DNA of 64,000 nt from Nitrospirillum sp034653355 (GTDB lineage: Bacteria; Pseudomonadota; Alphaproteobacteria; Azospirillales; Azospirillaceae), in assembly GCF_034653355.1 (NCBI RefSeq), contig NZ_JAYEER010000002.1, positions 372,001-436,000 on the forward strand, read 5' to 3'. This document shows, one piece after another, positions 43,381 through 52,799 of this stretch (positions are counted from its first letter, which is position 1; the number at the start of each line of letters is the position of its first letter). Position numbers and translations under genes: made by a program. The notes below the pieces were generated by a model. It worked only from the letters and a program-made list of their open reading frames with translations. It was not told the DNA's origin and did not search any database.

Positions 43381-44394
43381 ATGACCGATCCTCTCTCCGA
43401 TTTCATCCGTGGTTTGCCCAAGGCGGAGCTGCACCTGCACATCGAAGGCAGCCTGGAACCGGAGCAGATGTTCGACTTCGCCCGCCGCAACCGGGTGGAC
43501 CTGCCCTTCCGAACGGTGGAGGAGGTGCGGGCGGCCTACGCCTTCACCAATCTCCAGGACTTTCTGGACATCTATTACCAGGGCGCCCAGGTCCTGCGCA
43601 CGGAGGAGGATTTCCGCGACCTGGCGATGGCCTATTTCCGCCGGCTGGCGGCTGATGGCGGCGTGCACGCCGAGATTTTCTTCGACCCGCAGACCCATAC
43701 CGACCGGGGCATCCCTTTCCAGGTGGTGGCCGACGGCCTTCTGGCCGGCATGGCCGAGGCGGAACGGGATCTGGGCGTCACGTCTCGGCTCATCCTCTGC
43801 TACCTGCGCCACCTGGATGAGGAGTCGGCCTTCGCCACGCTGAAGGTGGCGGAACCCTACCTGGACCGCATCGCGGGCGTTGGCCTGGATTCATCCGAGG
43901 TGGGCAACCCGCCGTCCAAGTTCGCGCGGGTGTTCCAGGCGTCGCGCGAGCGGGGCTTGAAATTGGTGGCCCACGCGGGGGAAGAGGGGCCGCCCGACTA
44001 CGTCTGGCAGGCGCTGGACATCCTGGGCGTGGACCGGCTGGACCATGGCAACCGCGCGCTGGAGGACACGGCCCTCACCCGGCGGCTGGTGGACCAGGGC
44101 ACGACTTTGACGGTGTGCCCGCTGTCCAACCTCAAGCTCTGCGTCGTGCCCGACCTCGAATCCCATCCCCTGCGTCGCATGCTGGACCTGGGGCTGAAGG
44201 CCACGGTCAACGCCGACGATCCGGCCTATTTCGGTGGCTATCTGCTGGACAACTACGTGGGCGTGGCGGCGGCTCTGCGCCTGGACCGCGCGCAGTTGAT
44301 GCGGCTGGCCCGCAACAGCATCACCGGTTCCTTCCTGGACGAAGCGTCCCAGGCGCCTCACCTGGCCCGGCTGGAGGCGCTGGCGCCTGACTAA
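43381..44394 (+). CDS. adenine deaminase (adenosine deaminase family)
   Basis: A 337-residue zinc hydrolase converting adenine to hypoxanthine (or adenosine to inosine). Metal and substrate motifs are in order: AELHLHIEGSLEPEQMFDF (HxH zinc ligands), KLVAHAGEEGPPDYVWQAL (His ligand plus catalytic Glu), RLDHGNRALED, CPLSNLKL, and TVNADDPAYFGGYL (Asp ligands). The HAGEEGP and NADDPAYFGGY forms and the short insert pattern resemble adenine deaminases of this family more than adenosine deaminases. That subfamily choice is moderate. ATG at 43381 is chosen over 43366. Its end overlaps the convergent mntP gene by four bases. Confidence 0.88.
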   Translation: MTDPLSDFIRGLPKAELHLHIEGSLEPEQMFDFARRNRVDLPFRTVEEVRAAYAFTNLQDFLDIYYQGAQVLRTEEDFRDLAMAYFRRLAADGGVHAEIFFDPQTHTDRGIPFQVVADGLLAGMAEAERDLGVTSRLILCYLRHLDEESAFATLKVAEPYLDRIAGVGLDSSEVGNPPSKFARVFQASRERGLKLVAHAGEEGPPDYVWQALDILGVDRLDHGNRALEDTALTRRLVDQGTTLTVCPLSNLKLCVVPDLESHPLRRMLDLGLKATVNADDPAYFGGYLLDNYVGVAAALRLDRAQLMRLARNSITGSFLDEASQAPHLARLEALAPD

Positions 44395-44966
44395 CCGCCA
44401 AGGCCTCCCAGGGTGTGGTCGTACAGCACCTTGGCGCCGATGCCGATCAGGCCCAGGCCGCCCAGCACCTCGGCCCAGCGGCCCAGCACGGGACCGGCGG
44501 CCCGGCCCAGCATCACCCCGCCGAAGGCCATGGTGAACGTCACCAGGCCGATCAGGGCGATGGTGGTGGGCACGTCGACGTTCATATAGCCCAGGGTGAT
44601 GCCCACGGCGGTGGCATCGATGCTCGTGGCGATGGCGGTCATGGCCAGCGCCAGGGGCGAATGCCGGTGGGCCTTGGGCCTGTCCTCATCGTCGTTCCTC
44701 CACGCCAGCCAGGCCATGCGGCCCCCCACGATCAGCAGCAGGCCGAAGGCGATCCAGTGGTCGTAGGCCTCGATGTAATGGGCGAAGGAAAGGCCCAGGC
44801 CCCAGCCCAGGATGGGGGCCGCCAGCTCGAACAGGCCGAAATACGCCCCCACCCGGGCCGCCTCCCGTACGCCGGGGCGGTTCAAGCTGGCGCCCTTGCC
44901 CAACGAGGCGGCGAAGGCGTCCATGGACAGGCTGAACGCCAGGGCGAAGGACGTGGCGATGGGCAT
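44391..44966 (-). CDS. mntP: manganese efflux pump MntP
   Basis: A 191-residue membrane protein of the MntP (YebN) family that exports Mn(II). Six transmembrane helices are apparent, starting FALAFSLSMDAFAASLGKGA. The two family motifs with membrane Asp residues are present as DAFAASLGKG in helix 1 and IATSIDATAVGITLG in helix 4. ATG at 44966 (MPIATSFALAFSLSMD) fits the family; the frame is open upstream through the leader RNA but should not be translated. A yybP-ykoY manganese riboswitch lies in the leader, which strongly supports the substrate. The 3' end overlaps the convergent adenine deaminase by four bases. Confidence 0.95.
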   Translation of the reverse strand: MPIATSFALAFSLSMDAFAASLGKGASLNRPGVREAARVGAYFGLFELAAPILGWGLGLSFAHYIEAYDHWIAFGLLLIVGGRMAWLAWRNDDEDRPKAHRHSPLALAMTAIATSIDATAVGITLGYMNVDVPTTIALIGLVTFTMAFGGVMLGRAAGPVLGRWAEVLGGLGLIGIGAKVLYDHTLGGLGG

Positions 44967-45084
44967 GGGGAGGGACCTCGGGGACGGCAAAGCGACAAGG
45001 CCGGGCGAGCGACAGCAGCGATGCGCGTCCGGCCCGGTCCGGTCGGATGCGACATGCCACTGGTCTCGCCAGCGATCCGCGAGG

Positions 45085-45190
45085 TGGCGGATCGGTCGCA
45101 CGCGCCATAGGCCGCACCGGTGAGGCACCGGCGGGGCCTAAGTATGTTGACGCGGCGCCCGCTCAAATAGGCGGGCGGCTACTCCCCAAT
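45085..45190 (-). ncRNA. yybP-ykoY manganese riboswitch upstream of mntP
   Basis: Read on the minus strand, the conserved GGGGAGTAGC of the aptamer is at 45187-45178, followed by a GC hairpin and then TCAACATACT (45150-45141), the second signature of the yybP-ykoY class. The two conserved loops dock around Mn(II). A further hairpin and a closing GC segment follow before the mntP start about 120 bases on. Such switches turn on MntP when Mn rises. Boundaries are approximate. Confidence 0.88.
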
Positions 45191-45358
45191 GATGGGCGGT
45201 GACTAACGGCTGGCGGGGCCCCTGTCAACTCTTCGTTGGCACCTCACCCTGACCGTTTCTTCAACCCTATGGCGCGGGTGGTGGATGTTTCCGTTGTTGA
45301 GGTTCGGCGTTTCCCGAACTTGGGCGATCAAATGTTCTGACGCCCCTCCATGGGACCG

Positions 45359-46071
45359 TCAGTAAGGCCCGTTGGCCTGCCGCAGGCGTTCAACGGGATA
45401 GGCGTCCGCCAGAAGGAAGAAGCTGTGCTGCGCATCAAGCGTGGAGGAAAGGCGGTCCAGGGCCGGCAATACGGCGCTTCCAACGGCGGAAAGGGCTGAC
45501 GCTCGGTCCGGGAACCAGAACTCGAGAACATGATCGGCGTAGGGTTCAGCCCCCCTGGACCGGGTAGGGCGACATTGACCAAGCCGGCAAGAGGTTGGGA
45601 TTGGGTCCGTAGGTCGTCCATCGCGCCGGTTCGGGCGGCATTGAACACGGCGATGCTGATAGAGGGCGAGCGTTTCAGGAAAATGAACAGCTTGGCGGCG
45701 TCGGGTTTGGTAACGCCCCATTTCCCTTCTTCCCTGACCACGGATTTCAGGACGGTGTCCTGGTCGACGAAATTGTCCTCATCGGGACGCAGATGGGTCA
45801 TGTAATAGGGAGTGGAGATGGAAGCGGCGAGATGGGGAAAATCGTTGAACCAGATCTCGGTCACGAAGTCCCTGTCCGCCAACCAGGAACCGGAAGATTC
45901 GGTTGATGGATGGAAGACATGATTTTGTTCGTAGCGGCTGGGCATCGCGCCGGCGTCGGCTGGCGGTGAAAAAACCATTGGGCCGTGCACTGTTCTCAGA
46001 TGCGCTAACGCTTGTTCGCGGCTCTTGGTTAGGCAGCGCCGGCCCGCGATCAATAATTTAATGTCAGTCAT
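45359..46071 (-). CDS. EthD-domain protein, one-base frameshift
   Basis: About 237 residues after repair. The N-terminal part (IKLLIAGRRCLTKSREQALA, HLRTVHGPMVFSP, YEQNHVF, FVTEIWFNDF) and a second half (KLFIFLKRSPSISIAVF; YADHVLEFWFPDRASALSAV; SFFLLADAYPVERLRQANGP) look like two ferredoxin-like EthD/dabb repeats. The frame breaks after VALPGPGG. The coding strand has six Gs at 45550-45555; seven would give GGAEPYADHVLEFWF and continue to the stop at 45359. Without repair the ORF ends at 45328 with unnatural sequence. AAGGGA upstream supports the start at 46071. EthD proteins are small accessory or enzyme domains; the role here is unknown. Confidence 0.75.
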
Positions 46072-46356
46072 GGCGGTTCCCTTTATGGAAAGGGAATTGT
46101 CTCATCGGGGAAATTGAAAGAAAAATCGCTTTAACCGAATAGATGTATTGATAATCACGATTAATGCAGCCGCATTGAAGGGTAATGGCGGATTCTTCTT
46201 GAAAGCTCCATCATATGTCGCGCCAGACCGTATGTGGCCGTGCGTGAAAAATGGTCCTGGTCGGCGCAGCGTTGAAACTGGCGACCGTGAGGGCGGAGCT
46301 GATGCGGTTGCCGCTGCGACACCGCGCTTCATCTTGGCTGCACCGCGCCGCTTGAT

Positions 46357-46368
46357 GTTACCGGTAAC
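46357..46368. promoter_or_regulatory. LacI/GalR-type operator upstream of the GH74 gene
   Basis: GTTACCGGTAAC, a perfect 12-bp palindrome with central CG, in the context ATGTTACCGGTAACTT. This is nearly the known operator of GntR-type LacI-family repressors (ATGTTACCGGTAACAT). It lies 53 bases before the GH74 start, a position for sugar-responsive control. No LacI-family gene is in the window. Confidence 0.55.
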
Positions 46369-46420
46369 TTAGGCAACAGTGGCGCCGAAAACGATTACAA
46401 ATGGGGTTGGGAACGCTGCC

Positions 46421-48808
46421 ATGACAGGAAATCCGCAGTTCGCGCGGGCACGATGCCTGTTGCTCGCCACCGCCGCGGCCCTGGCGCTGGCCGGCTGCCA
46501 GGCTGACGGCGGGCGGATCGCACCGCCCGTCGCCGCCGCGCCGCCGGTGTCCGCGCTGACAGGGCAGGTGCCCTATCAATGGAAAAACGTGCAGATCGTG
46601 GGCGGCGGCTTCGTCGACGGCATCATCTTCCACCCCACCGTGCCGGGCCTGCGCTACGCCCGCACCGATATGGGCGGCGCCTACCGCTGGGACGGCGATG
46701 CCAAGCGCTGGGTGCCCCTGCTGGACTGGGTGTCCTATGCCGACACCAATCTGATGGGTGTGGAAAGCATCGCGCTGGACCCGCATAACCCCGACCGTGT
46801 CTACATGGCGCTGGGCACCTACACCAACCCGCTGGCGCCCACCGGCGCCATCGTGCGCTCCGACGACCGGGGGCGGACCTTCCGCCGTGTCGACGTGCCC
46901 ATCAAGTTCGGTGGTAACGAGAACGGCCGAGGCAATGGTGAGCGTCTGGCGGTCGATCCGAACGATCCGGACACCCTCTACCTGGGAACCCGCCACGACG
47001 GCCTGTGGGTCAGCCACGACGGGGCGGCCACCTGGTCGCGCGTGGCGAGCTTCCCCGACGTGACGGAGGATGTGTCCAAGGACGCGGCGGCCGGCGTGTC
47101 GCCCTGGGCGCGCGGCGGGGCCGGCCTGGTGTTCGTGATCTTCGACCCGAAGAGCGCGACGAAGGACGGCAAGGGCAGCCGCACGATCTACGTTGGCGCT
47201 TCCCTCAAAGGACGTGACAATCTGTTCCGCAGCACCGACGGCGGCAAGAGCTGGGTCCCGGTGCCGGGCCAGCCCACGGCCAACCGGCCCACGCGCGCCG
47301 CGCTGGCCGCCGATGGCACGCTCTACCTCTCCTACGGCAGCAGCCCCGGCCCCACCCGCATGACCGATGGCGCGGTGTGGAAGCTGGACACCCGGCGGGG
47401 CAAGTGGACCGACATCACGCCGGAGAAGCCGGACGCCGCCAAGGGGGCGGCCTTCGGCTATGCCGCCGTGGCGGTGGACGCGCACGACCCCAAGGTGGTC
47501 ATCGCCAGCTCCTTCGACCGGCACCGCCAGCCAGGGTCCTACCCCGGCCTGGGGGAGGACATTTTCCGCAGCCTGGATGGCGGCCGGACCTGGCATACGG
47601 TGTTCGGCGGCCCCAAGGGCGACGGCAAGAACGGCGGCGTCTACGACTACAGCCTGGCGCCCTATGTGAAGCCCACGCCCATCCACTGGCTGTTCGATAT
47701 CGAGATCGACCCCGCCAACCCCGACCACGCCCTATTCACCACCGGCTATGGCGGGTGGGAGACGTTTGATCTCACCGCCGTGGACAGGGGCCAGCCCAGC
47801 CACTGGCAGGTGATGAGCACGGGCATCGAGGAAACGGTGGGTATGGCCTTCAACAGCCCCACCCAGGGCGCCCCGCTGATTTCCGCCATCGGCGACTATG
47901 GCGGTTTCGTGCATTGGGATCTGGACAAGCCGGCACCGGAGGGGGCGGCCTCCTCCCCCCTGTTCGGCAACACCGACAGCGTGGTGTCCGCGCCCCTGAA
48001 CCCGAACGTGGTGGTCCGCGTCGGCATCCATGACGAACGCTATCCCGCCCCCAACATCGGTTATTCCCTGGACGGCGGCCACAGCTGGCGGCCGACGAAG
48101 ATGCCGGTGCCGGAGGCCAAGCGCGGCAAGGTCGCCGTCTCCGCCGATGGCGCCACCTGGGTGTGGACGCCGCAGGGCGCCAAGGAGGGGCTGGTGTCCG
48201 GCGCCTACGTCACCGTGGACCATGGCACCACCTGGACCGCCGCCCAAGGGCTGCCGGACGGCGTGCGGGTGGTCGGCGACGCCGTCGATCCCGACGCCTT
48301 CTACGCCCTGTCGCTGTTCGACGGGAAACTGTACGTCAGCACCGACCGGGCGGCGCACTTCCAGGCGCGGCCCTTCACCCTGCCGAACGGCCTGCCCACG
48401 CCGGCGGCGGTGCGCGATGGCCGGGGCGACCCACGCGGCGGCCAGGATGCCCTGTACGCCACGCCGGGCGAAAAGGGCGATTTGTGGATCGCCGCCTTCG
48501 ACGGCCTCTATCACGGCACCGCCGCCGGTGGCGCCTTCACCCGCATGCCGGGCGTGGAGCAACTGCACGCCTTCGGCTTCGGCAAGGCCGCCCCCGGCGC
48601 CAGCGTCGCCGCCCTCTACCTGGTGGGCACCATCGGCCGGCAGCGGGGCATCTTCCGCTCCGACGACGCCGGGTGGCACTGGGTGCGGGTGAACGACGAC
48701 CAGCACCAGTGGGGCCTGGTCCTGCAGGTGTCGGGCGATCCCAAGCGGTATGGCCGCGTCTACGTCGGCACCCATGGCCGGGGCATCGTCTACGGTGATC
48801 CGCAATAA
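46421..48808 (+). CDS. GH74 xyloglucanase-like lipoprotein
   Basis: A 795-residue secreted enzyme of glycoside hydrolase family 74, which cuts the beta-glucan backbone of xyloglucan. A lipoprotein signal ends in LALAGC (Cys near residue 26). The mature protein opens WKNVQIVGGGFVDGIIFHP, with YARTDMGGAYRWDGDAKRW, the family signature bearing the catalytic Asp. Several Asp-box-like beta-propeller repeats follow (RSDDRGRTF, VSHDGAATWSR, RSTDGGKSWVPV, SLDGGRTWHTV, RSDDAGWHWVRV). Two seven-bladed propellers are expected. ATG at 46421 is preferred; an in-frame start 42 bases upstream is possible. Upstream is a LacI-type operator. It suggests use of plant hemicellulose. Confidence 0.92.
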   Translation: MTGNPQFARARCLLLATAAALALAGCQADGGRIAPPVAAAPPVSALTGQVPYQWKNVQIVGGGFVDGIIFHPTVPGLRYARTDMGGAYRWDGDAKRWVPLLDWVSYADTNLMGVESIALDPHNPDRVYMALGTYTNPLAPTGAIVRSDDRGRTFRRVDVPIKFGGNENGRGNGERLAVDPNDPDTLYLGTRHDGLWVSHDGAATWSRVASFPDVTEDVSKDAAAGVSPWARGGAGLVFVIFDPKSATKDGKGSRTIYVGASLKGRDNLFRSTDGGKSWVPVPGQPTANRPTRAALAADGTLYLSYGSSPGPTRMTDGAVWKLDTRRGKWTDITPEKPDAAKGAAFGYAAVAVDAHDPKVVIASSFDRHRQPGSYPGLGEDIFRSLDGGRTWHTVFGGPKGDGKNGGVYDYSLAPYVKPTPIHWLFDIEIDPANPDHALFTTGYGGWETFDLTAVDRGQPSHWQVMSTGIEETVGMAFNSPTQGAPLISAIGDYGGFVHWDLDKPAPEGAASSPLFGNTDSVVSAPLNPNVVVRVGIHDERYPAPNIGYSLDGGHSWRPTKMPVPEAKRGKVAVSADGATWVWTPQGAKEGLVSGAYVTVDHGTTWTAAQGLPDGVRVVGDAVDPDAFYALSLFDGKLYVSTDRAAHFQARPFTLPNGLPTPAAVRDGRGDPRGGQDALYATPGEKGDLWIAAFDGLYHGTAAGGAFTRMPGVEQLHAFGFGKAAPGASVAALYLVGTIGRQRGIFRSDDAGWHWVRVNDDQHQWGLVLQVSGDPKRYGRVYVGTHGRGIVYGDPQ

Positions 48809-48830
48809 GGGAATTGCCAGATGATCCAAA

Positions 48831-48870
48831 GGTTTAGTGCCTTTTGGGCCGGTCCTGGAGGCACTAAACC
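48831..48870 (+). terminator. inverted repeat after the GH74 gene
   Basis: ggtttagtgcc (48831-48841) pairs with ggcactaaacc (48860-48870), an 11-bp perfect stem, 22 bases past the stop. No T-run follows on either strand, so it may be a transcript-end stabiliser rather than an intrinsic terminator. Confidence 0.5.
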
Positions 48871-48929
48871 CATATCCCTTGCAGCTTTGCCATTATAGGA
48901 TGGGGTCAACGCCGCAGGACCCTATCCCC

Positions 48930-51900
48930 ATGCCCACCTCGCCCCGCGCCCCGTCTTCGTCCAATCCCCCCTCCAAAGGGGGATGGCGTCGTCGCGCCGG
49001 TGTTTTCTTCCGCCGGCTGCGGCTGGGCGAGCCCCGCCTGTGGTGGAACGTGCGGCGCAAGCGGTTCTGGGTGGTGCTCATCCTGGCGCTGTACACGCTG
49101 GTGGGCTTCCTCGTCGTTCCGCCCCTGCTGCGATGGGAAATCGTGGACGTGGCGCGGAAGACTTTTCAGCGCCCAGCCTCCTTGGACGACGTGCGCGTCA
49201 ACCCCTATGCCCTCAGTGTGGAGTTGCGCGGCTTTCGCCTGGCGGAGGCTGACGGCGGCCCGCTGCTGGGTTTCGACCGGCTCTATGTCCGTTTGGCGCC
49301 CAGTGGTCTGCTGCGCTGGGCCTGGGGCATCAACGACATCCAGCTGGATGGTCTGAAGGCCACGCTGGCGCGCTATGGCGAGACCGACACCAACATCGGG
49401 CGCCTGATCCAGGCCGCCGCCTCCGGCGATGACCAGGCCAAGGCCGAAGCGCCCAGCCAGGGCCTGCCCCGGCTGCTGATCCGGCACCTGACCATCACGA
49501 ACGCGGCGGCCGACGTGACCGACCAGGTGCCGGGCACGCCGTTCAAGACCAAGGTCGGCCCTGTCAGTGTGGAATTCAACGATCTCAGCACCCTGCCGGA
49601 ACGCCAGGGGCAACAGCACCTGCAGGTGGGGTTGGAGGGCGGCGCCACCCTGGAATGGACGGGCACATCCGGCCTGAACCCCATCGTGTCCGCCGGCCAT
49701 GTGGCGGCGCGCGGGCCTTACATTCCCTTGGCGGCCCGTTATTTTGGCGATGTCTTCAAGGTCACCGTGCCGACCGGCACCGTCGCGGTCGACCTCGACT
49801 ATCAGGTCAGCCGCCGCGCCGACGGTGCCTATGCCCTGGCGGTCACCCATGCGGGTGTGGTGCTGCGCGACTTGGCGGTGCATGAGGCCGGGGTGGCGGC
49901 GCCTTTCCTGATCCTGCCGGAACTGCGCCTGGCCGGCGGGCGCCTGGCTTGGCCCGAACGCACCGCTGCCGCTGATAGCCTCAGCCTGGACGGCTTGACC
50001 GTGGACTTGCGGCGCCAGGCGGATGGCCGCGTCGGCCCCATGCCCTGGCTGGTGGGGGATGCCGCTCCAGCGGCCGTGCCGGCACCGAAGAGGGCCGACG
50101 CGCCGCCATGGACCGCCACACTGGGCAAGGTCCAGGTGCGCAAGGCCAAGGCGATGGTGGAGGATCGGGCGTTGCATGAACCGGCACGGCTGGAGCTGAC
50201 GCCCATCGACCTTACCCTGGACAATCTCTCCAACCAGGCGGGCGCCGCATTCCCCTTCAGCCTGGCGGCGGCGCTGTCCGGTGGGGGCCAGGTGACGGCG
50301 CACGGCAAGGTCACGGCGCTGCCGACCCTGCGGCTTGAGGCGACGGCCGCCCTGACCGACCTGCCGGTCGCCGCCGCCCAGCCCTATGTGCGCGAAAGCG
50401 CCCGGGTGGACATCAACGATGGCCATCTGTCGGCGGAGGGTGACATCACCATCACACCGCCCGAGGGCAAGACGCCTGGCGGTATCACCGTGGTCGGCAA
50501 GGGCGAGGTGCGGGCGCTGGCGGTGGCGGAGCAGGGCGGCGGCATCCCGGTCGTTTCCTGGGATAGGCTGAGCATCGACCGCTTTGAATACAGCCAGGCG
50601 GCCAATGAGCTGCGTGTTTCCCAGGTCACCGTGGCGGCCCCCTATCTGCGCCTGCAGGTGGCGGCCAACCAGACCACCAACTTCAACCATCTGATAGTGC
50701 CACGGGCCAAGGCCGCCGCCGGGGCGGCCGCACAAGCTTCGGCACCGGCGCCGGAGATCAGCGCGGGCCGGGTGGTGGTCACGGGCGGGAAGGCCGATTA
50801 CGGCGACGCCTCCCTGCCGCTGCCCTTCTCGGCCCACATCACCGACCTGCAGGGGGAGGTGGCGGCGCTCAGTTCCAGCGCCACGGCATCCTCGCGCCTG
50901 GCCTTGCGCGGCCAGGTGGGCGACTTCGGTCAGGTGACCATCGACGGCCGGCTGATGCCCTTCGACCCCGGCCGCGATTCCAACGTCAACATGCTGTTCC
51001 GCAACGTCGAATTCCCCGACCTGTCGCCTTACACGGTGAAGTTCGCCGGGCGGCGCATCGACCGGGGGCGCCTGGACGTCGACCTGCACTATCTGGTCAA
51101 GGGCGGCGCGCTGAACGGCGCCAACCGCGTCGTCATCCGCGACATCAAGCTGGGCGACCGGGTGGATGTGCCCGGCGCGCTGGACCTGCCCTTGGACCTC
51201 GCCATCGCGCTACTGAAGGATGATGAGGGCAAGATCAACGTCGACCTGCCGGTCAGCGGCAACATCAACGACCCGCGTTTCGACATCGGCAGCGTCATCC
51301 GTGCCGCCGCCGCCGACCTGCTGACCAATCTGGTCACCGCCCCCTTCCGCGCCCTGGCCGCGCTGTTCGACGGGGCGGACGCGGACAAGCTGGACCATAT
51401 CGACTTCGCCCCCGGCCGGGCCGACCTTTCCCCGCCGGAGCAGGAGAAGGTCGTCCATCTTGCCCAGGCGCTGGGCGCCCGGCCGCAATTGGCCCTGGTG
51501 GTGCCTGGCGTCGTGGCGCCGGAGGAGGACAAGGCGCAACTGCAGGCCGATGCGCTGGATGCCCGCATGGCTCAGGCGTTGGCCGACCACTACACGCTGG
51601 AAGGCCAGCGCCAGTTCCTGGAGGCGCAGTTCAGTGAGCGCTTGGGCGCCGATCAACTGCCGCCGTTGCGCGATTCCTTCACCCATACGCCCCCAGCGGC
51701 CCCCGGCGCCAAGACCCCACCGACCCCCGTGCTGGATGAAACAGGCTATGTCGGCGCCCTGCGTGACCGTGTCGCCAAGACCGAACCGGTAGCGGAACAA
51801 GCCTTGAAAGCCCTGGCGCAAGCCCGGGCGACCGCAGTGGCCGGCGCCCTGAAGCAGCGGCTGCCCAACCTGGATCCCAAACGGGTCAACCCGCGCGGCG

Positions 51901-51971
51901 AGGTCCAGGCGAAGGTGGACAGGGAAGGATTGATCCCCCTGAAGCTGGACGCGGCCAGCGCTGGCGATTAG
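48930..51971 (+). CDS. DUF748 / AsmA-like envelope protein
   Basis: A 1013-residue protein with one N-terminal transmembrane helix (FWVVLILALYTLVGFLVVPP) and a very long periplasmic part made of repeated beta-rich segments typical of DUF748/AsmA-like bridge proteins. It shows VRVNPYALSVELRGFRLAEA near the start and a conserved late segment (LDLPLDLAIALLKDDEGKIN, VDLPVSGNINDPRFDIGSVI) that is the family hallmark. The C-terminal region (residues ~815-1010) has IDFAPGRADLSPPEQEKVVH, resembling an OmpA-like opening without the rest of that domain. ATG at 48930 has AGGA upstream. Such proteins are thought to carry lipid between membranes or support outer-membrane assembly; the exact role is unknown. 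Confidence 0.85.
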   Translation: MPTSPRAPSSSNPPSKGGWRRRAGVFFRRLRLGEPRLWWNVRRKRFWVVLILALYTLVGFLVVPPLLRWEIVDVARKTFQRPASLDDVRVNPYALSVELRGFRLAEADGGPLLGFDRLYVRLAPSGLLRWAWGINDIQLDGLKATLARYGETDTNIGRLIQAAASGDDQAKAEAPSQGLPRLLIRHLTITNAAADVTDQVPGTPFKTKVGPVSVEFNDLSTLPERQGQQHLQVGLEGGATLEWTGTSGLNPIVSAGHVAARGPYIPLAARYFGDVFKVTVPTGTVAVDLDYQVSRRADGAYALAVTHAGVVLRDLAVHEAGVAAPFLILPELRLAGGRLAWPERTAAADSLSLDGLTVDLRRQADGRVGPMPWLVGDAAPAAVPAPKRADAPPWTATLGKVQVRKAKAMVEDRALHEPARLELTPIDLTLDNLSNQAGAAFPFSLAAALSGGGQVTAHGKVTALPTLRLEATAALTDLPVAAAQPYVRESARVDINDGHLSAEGDITITPPEGKTPGGITVVGKGEVRALAVAEQGGGIPVVSWDRLSIDRFEYSQAANELRVSQVTVAAPYLRLQVAANQTTNFNHLIVPRAKAAAGAAAQASAPAPEISAGRVVVTGGKADYGDASLPLPFSAHITDLQGEVAALSSSATASSRLALRGQVGDFGQVTIDGRLMPFDPGRDSNVNMLFRNVEFPDLSPYTVKFAGRRIDRGRLDVDLHYLVKGGALNGANRVVIRDIKLGDRVDVPGALDLPLDLAIALLKDDEGKINVDLPVSGNINDPRFDIGSVIRAAAADLLTNLVTAPFRALAALFDGADADKLDHIDFAPGRADLSPPEQEKVVHLAQALGARPQLALVVPGVVAPEEDKAQLQADALDARMAQALADHYTLEGQRQFLEAQFSERLGADQLPPLRDSFTHTPPAAPGAKTPPTPVLDETGYVGALRDRVAKTEPVAEQALKALAQARATAVAGALKQRLPNLDPKRVNPRGEVQAKVDREGLIPLKLDAASAGD

Positions 51972-51983
51972 GCCGTTACGCCT

Positions 51984-52661
51984 TCACAGCTCCGTCCATT
52001 CGCGCATCAGGTTGGCGTAGATGCGGGCCAGGGCGTCGAATTGCGCGCTCTTGCCTTCCAGGCTGTGCAGATGGGTCCGGGCCTGGCCCAGGTCATACAG
52101 CATGGACCGGTGTTCCGGGCGGCGGATCATGCTTTGCAGCCAGCCCACGGCGGCCATGCGGGTGCCCCGCGTCACCTTGGCCACGCGGTGAATGGCGCCG
52201 GACGGATAGGCGATCAACGACCCCGCCGCCGGCTTGAATCCCTGTTCGTGCCCGCCCTGCTCGATGACCAGCTCGCCGCCGTCGTATGTGGCGGGGTCGC
52301 ACAGGAACAGGGTGAAGGAGATGTCCGCCCGCACCGCCCCCCGGTCTGGCGTGAAGATCACCGGCATGTCGTTGTGGGCGCCGTACTCCATGCCCTCGTC
52401 ATAGCGGTTGAAGGCCAGGGGCGCCATGAACAGAGGGAACAGGGCGCGGCGGAAATCCTCACACCGCTCGATCCCGCGCACCACCTGGCGGAAGGCGAAC
52501 TCATAGCCAGGCATGCCCGCCTGCAACTGCAGGTTCTTCTTCACCTGCCGGATCTGCTCCCCCGCCGTGGCGGCGCCGTCGGCGAAGGACGTGCCGCGCA
52601 GGCCCGCCAGCAATTGGCCGATTTCCTGTTCCGTCAGGACGTTGGGGAAGATGGTGATCAT
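51984..52661 (-). CDS. PKHD-type 2-oxoglutarate/Fe(II) hydroxylase (PiuC/YbiX family)
   Basis: A 225-residue dioxygenase matching the usual length. Iron ligands appear as HND in YGAHNDMPVIF and the distal His in YPSGAIHRVAKVTRGTRMAA, where the Arg of TRGTR/RMAAVGW binds 2-oxoglutarate. The N-terminus MITIFPNVLTEQEIGQLLAG and the C-terminal ...ALARIYANLMREWTEL are family-typical. ATG at 52661 is chosen; the longer frame adds an unlikely leader. These proteins often neighbour TonB-dependent iron-uptake genes, but none is nearby here. Convergent with the DUF748 gene, 12 bases apart. Confidence 0.92.
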   Translation of the reverse strand: MITIFPNVLTEQEIGQLLAGLRGTSFADGAATAGEQIRQVKKNLQLQAGMPGYEFAFRQVVRGIERCEDFRRALFPLFMAPLAFNRYDEGMEYGAHNDMPVIFTPDRGAVRADISFTLFLCDPATYDGGELVIEQGGHEQGFKPAAGSLIAYPSGAIHRVAKVTRGTRMAAVGWLQSMIRRPEHRSMLYDLGQARTHLHSLEGKSAQFDALARIYANLMREWTEL

Positions 52662-52799
52662 GGACCCGCGGCGTCCCTGCGTTCGTATTCCTCGAGGCGG
52701 GTCACCTTGCCGGTTGGCGTGCACGGTGGCAACCGGGGAAAGCGACGCGGGGCAGGATGTCCACGGGGACCGCGGGCCGACATAATTTGGCTCAGATGG

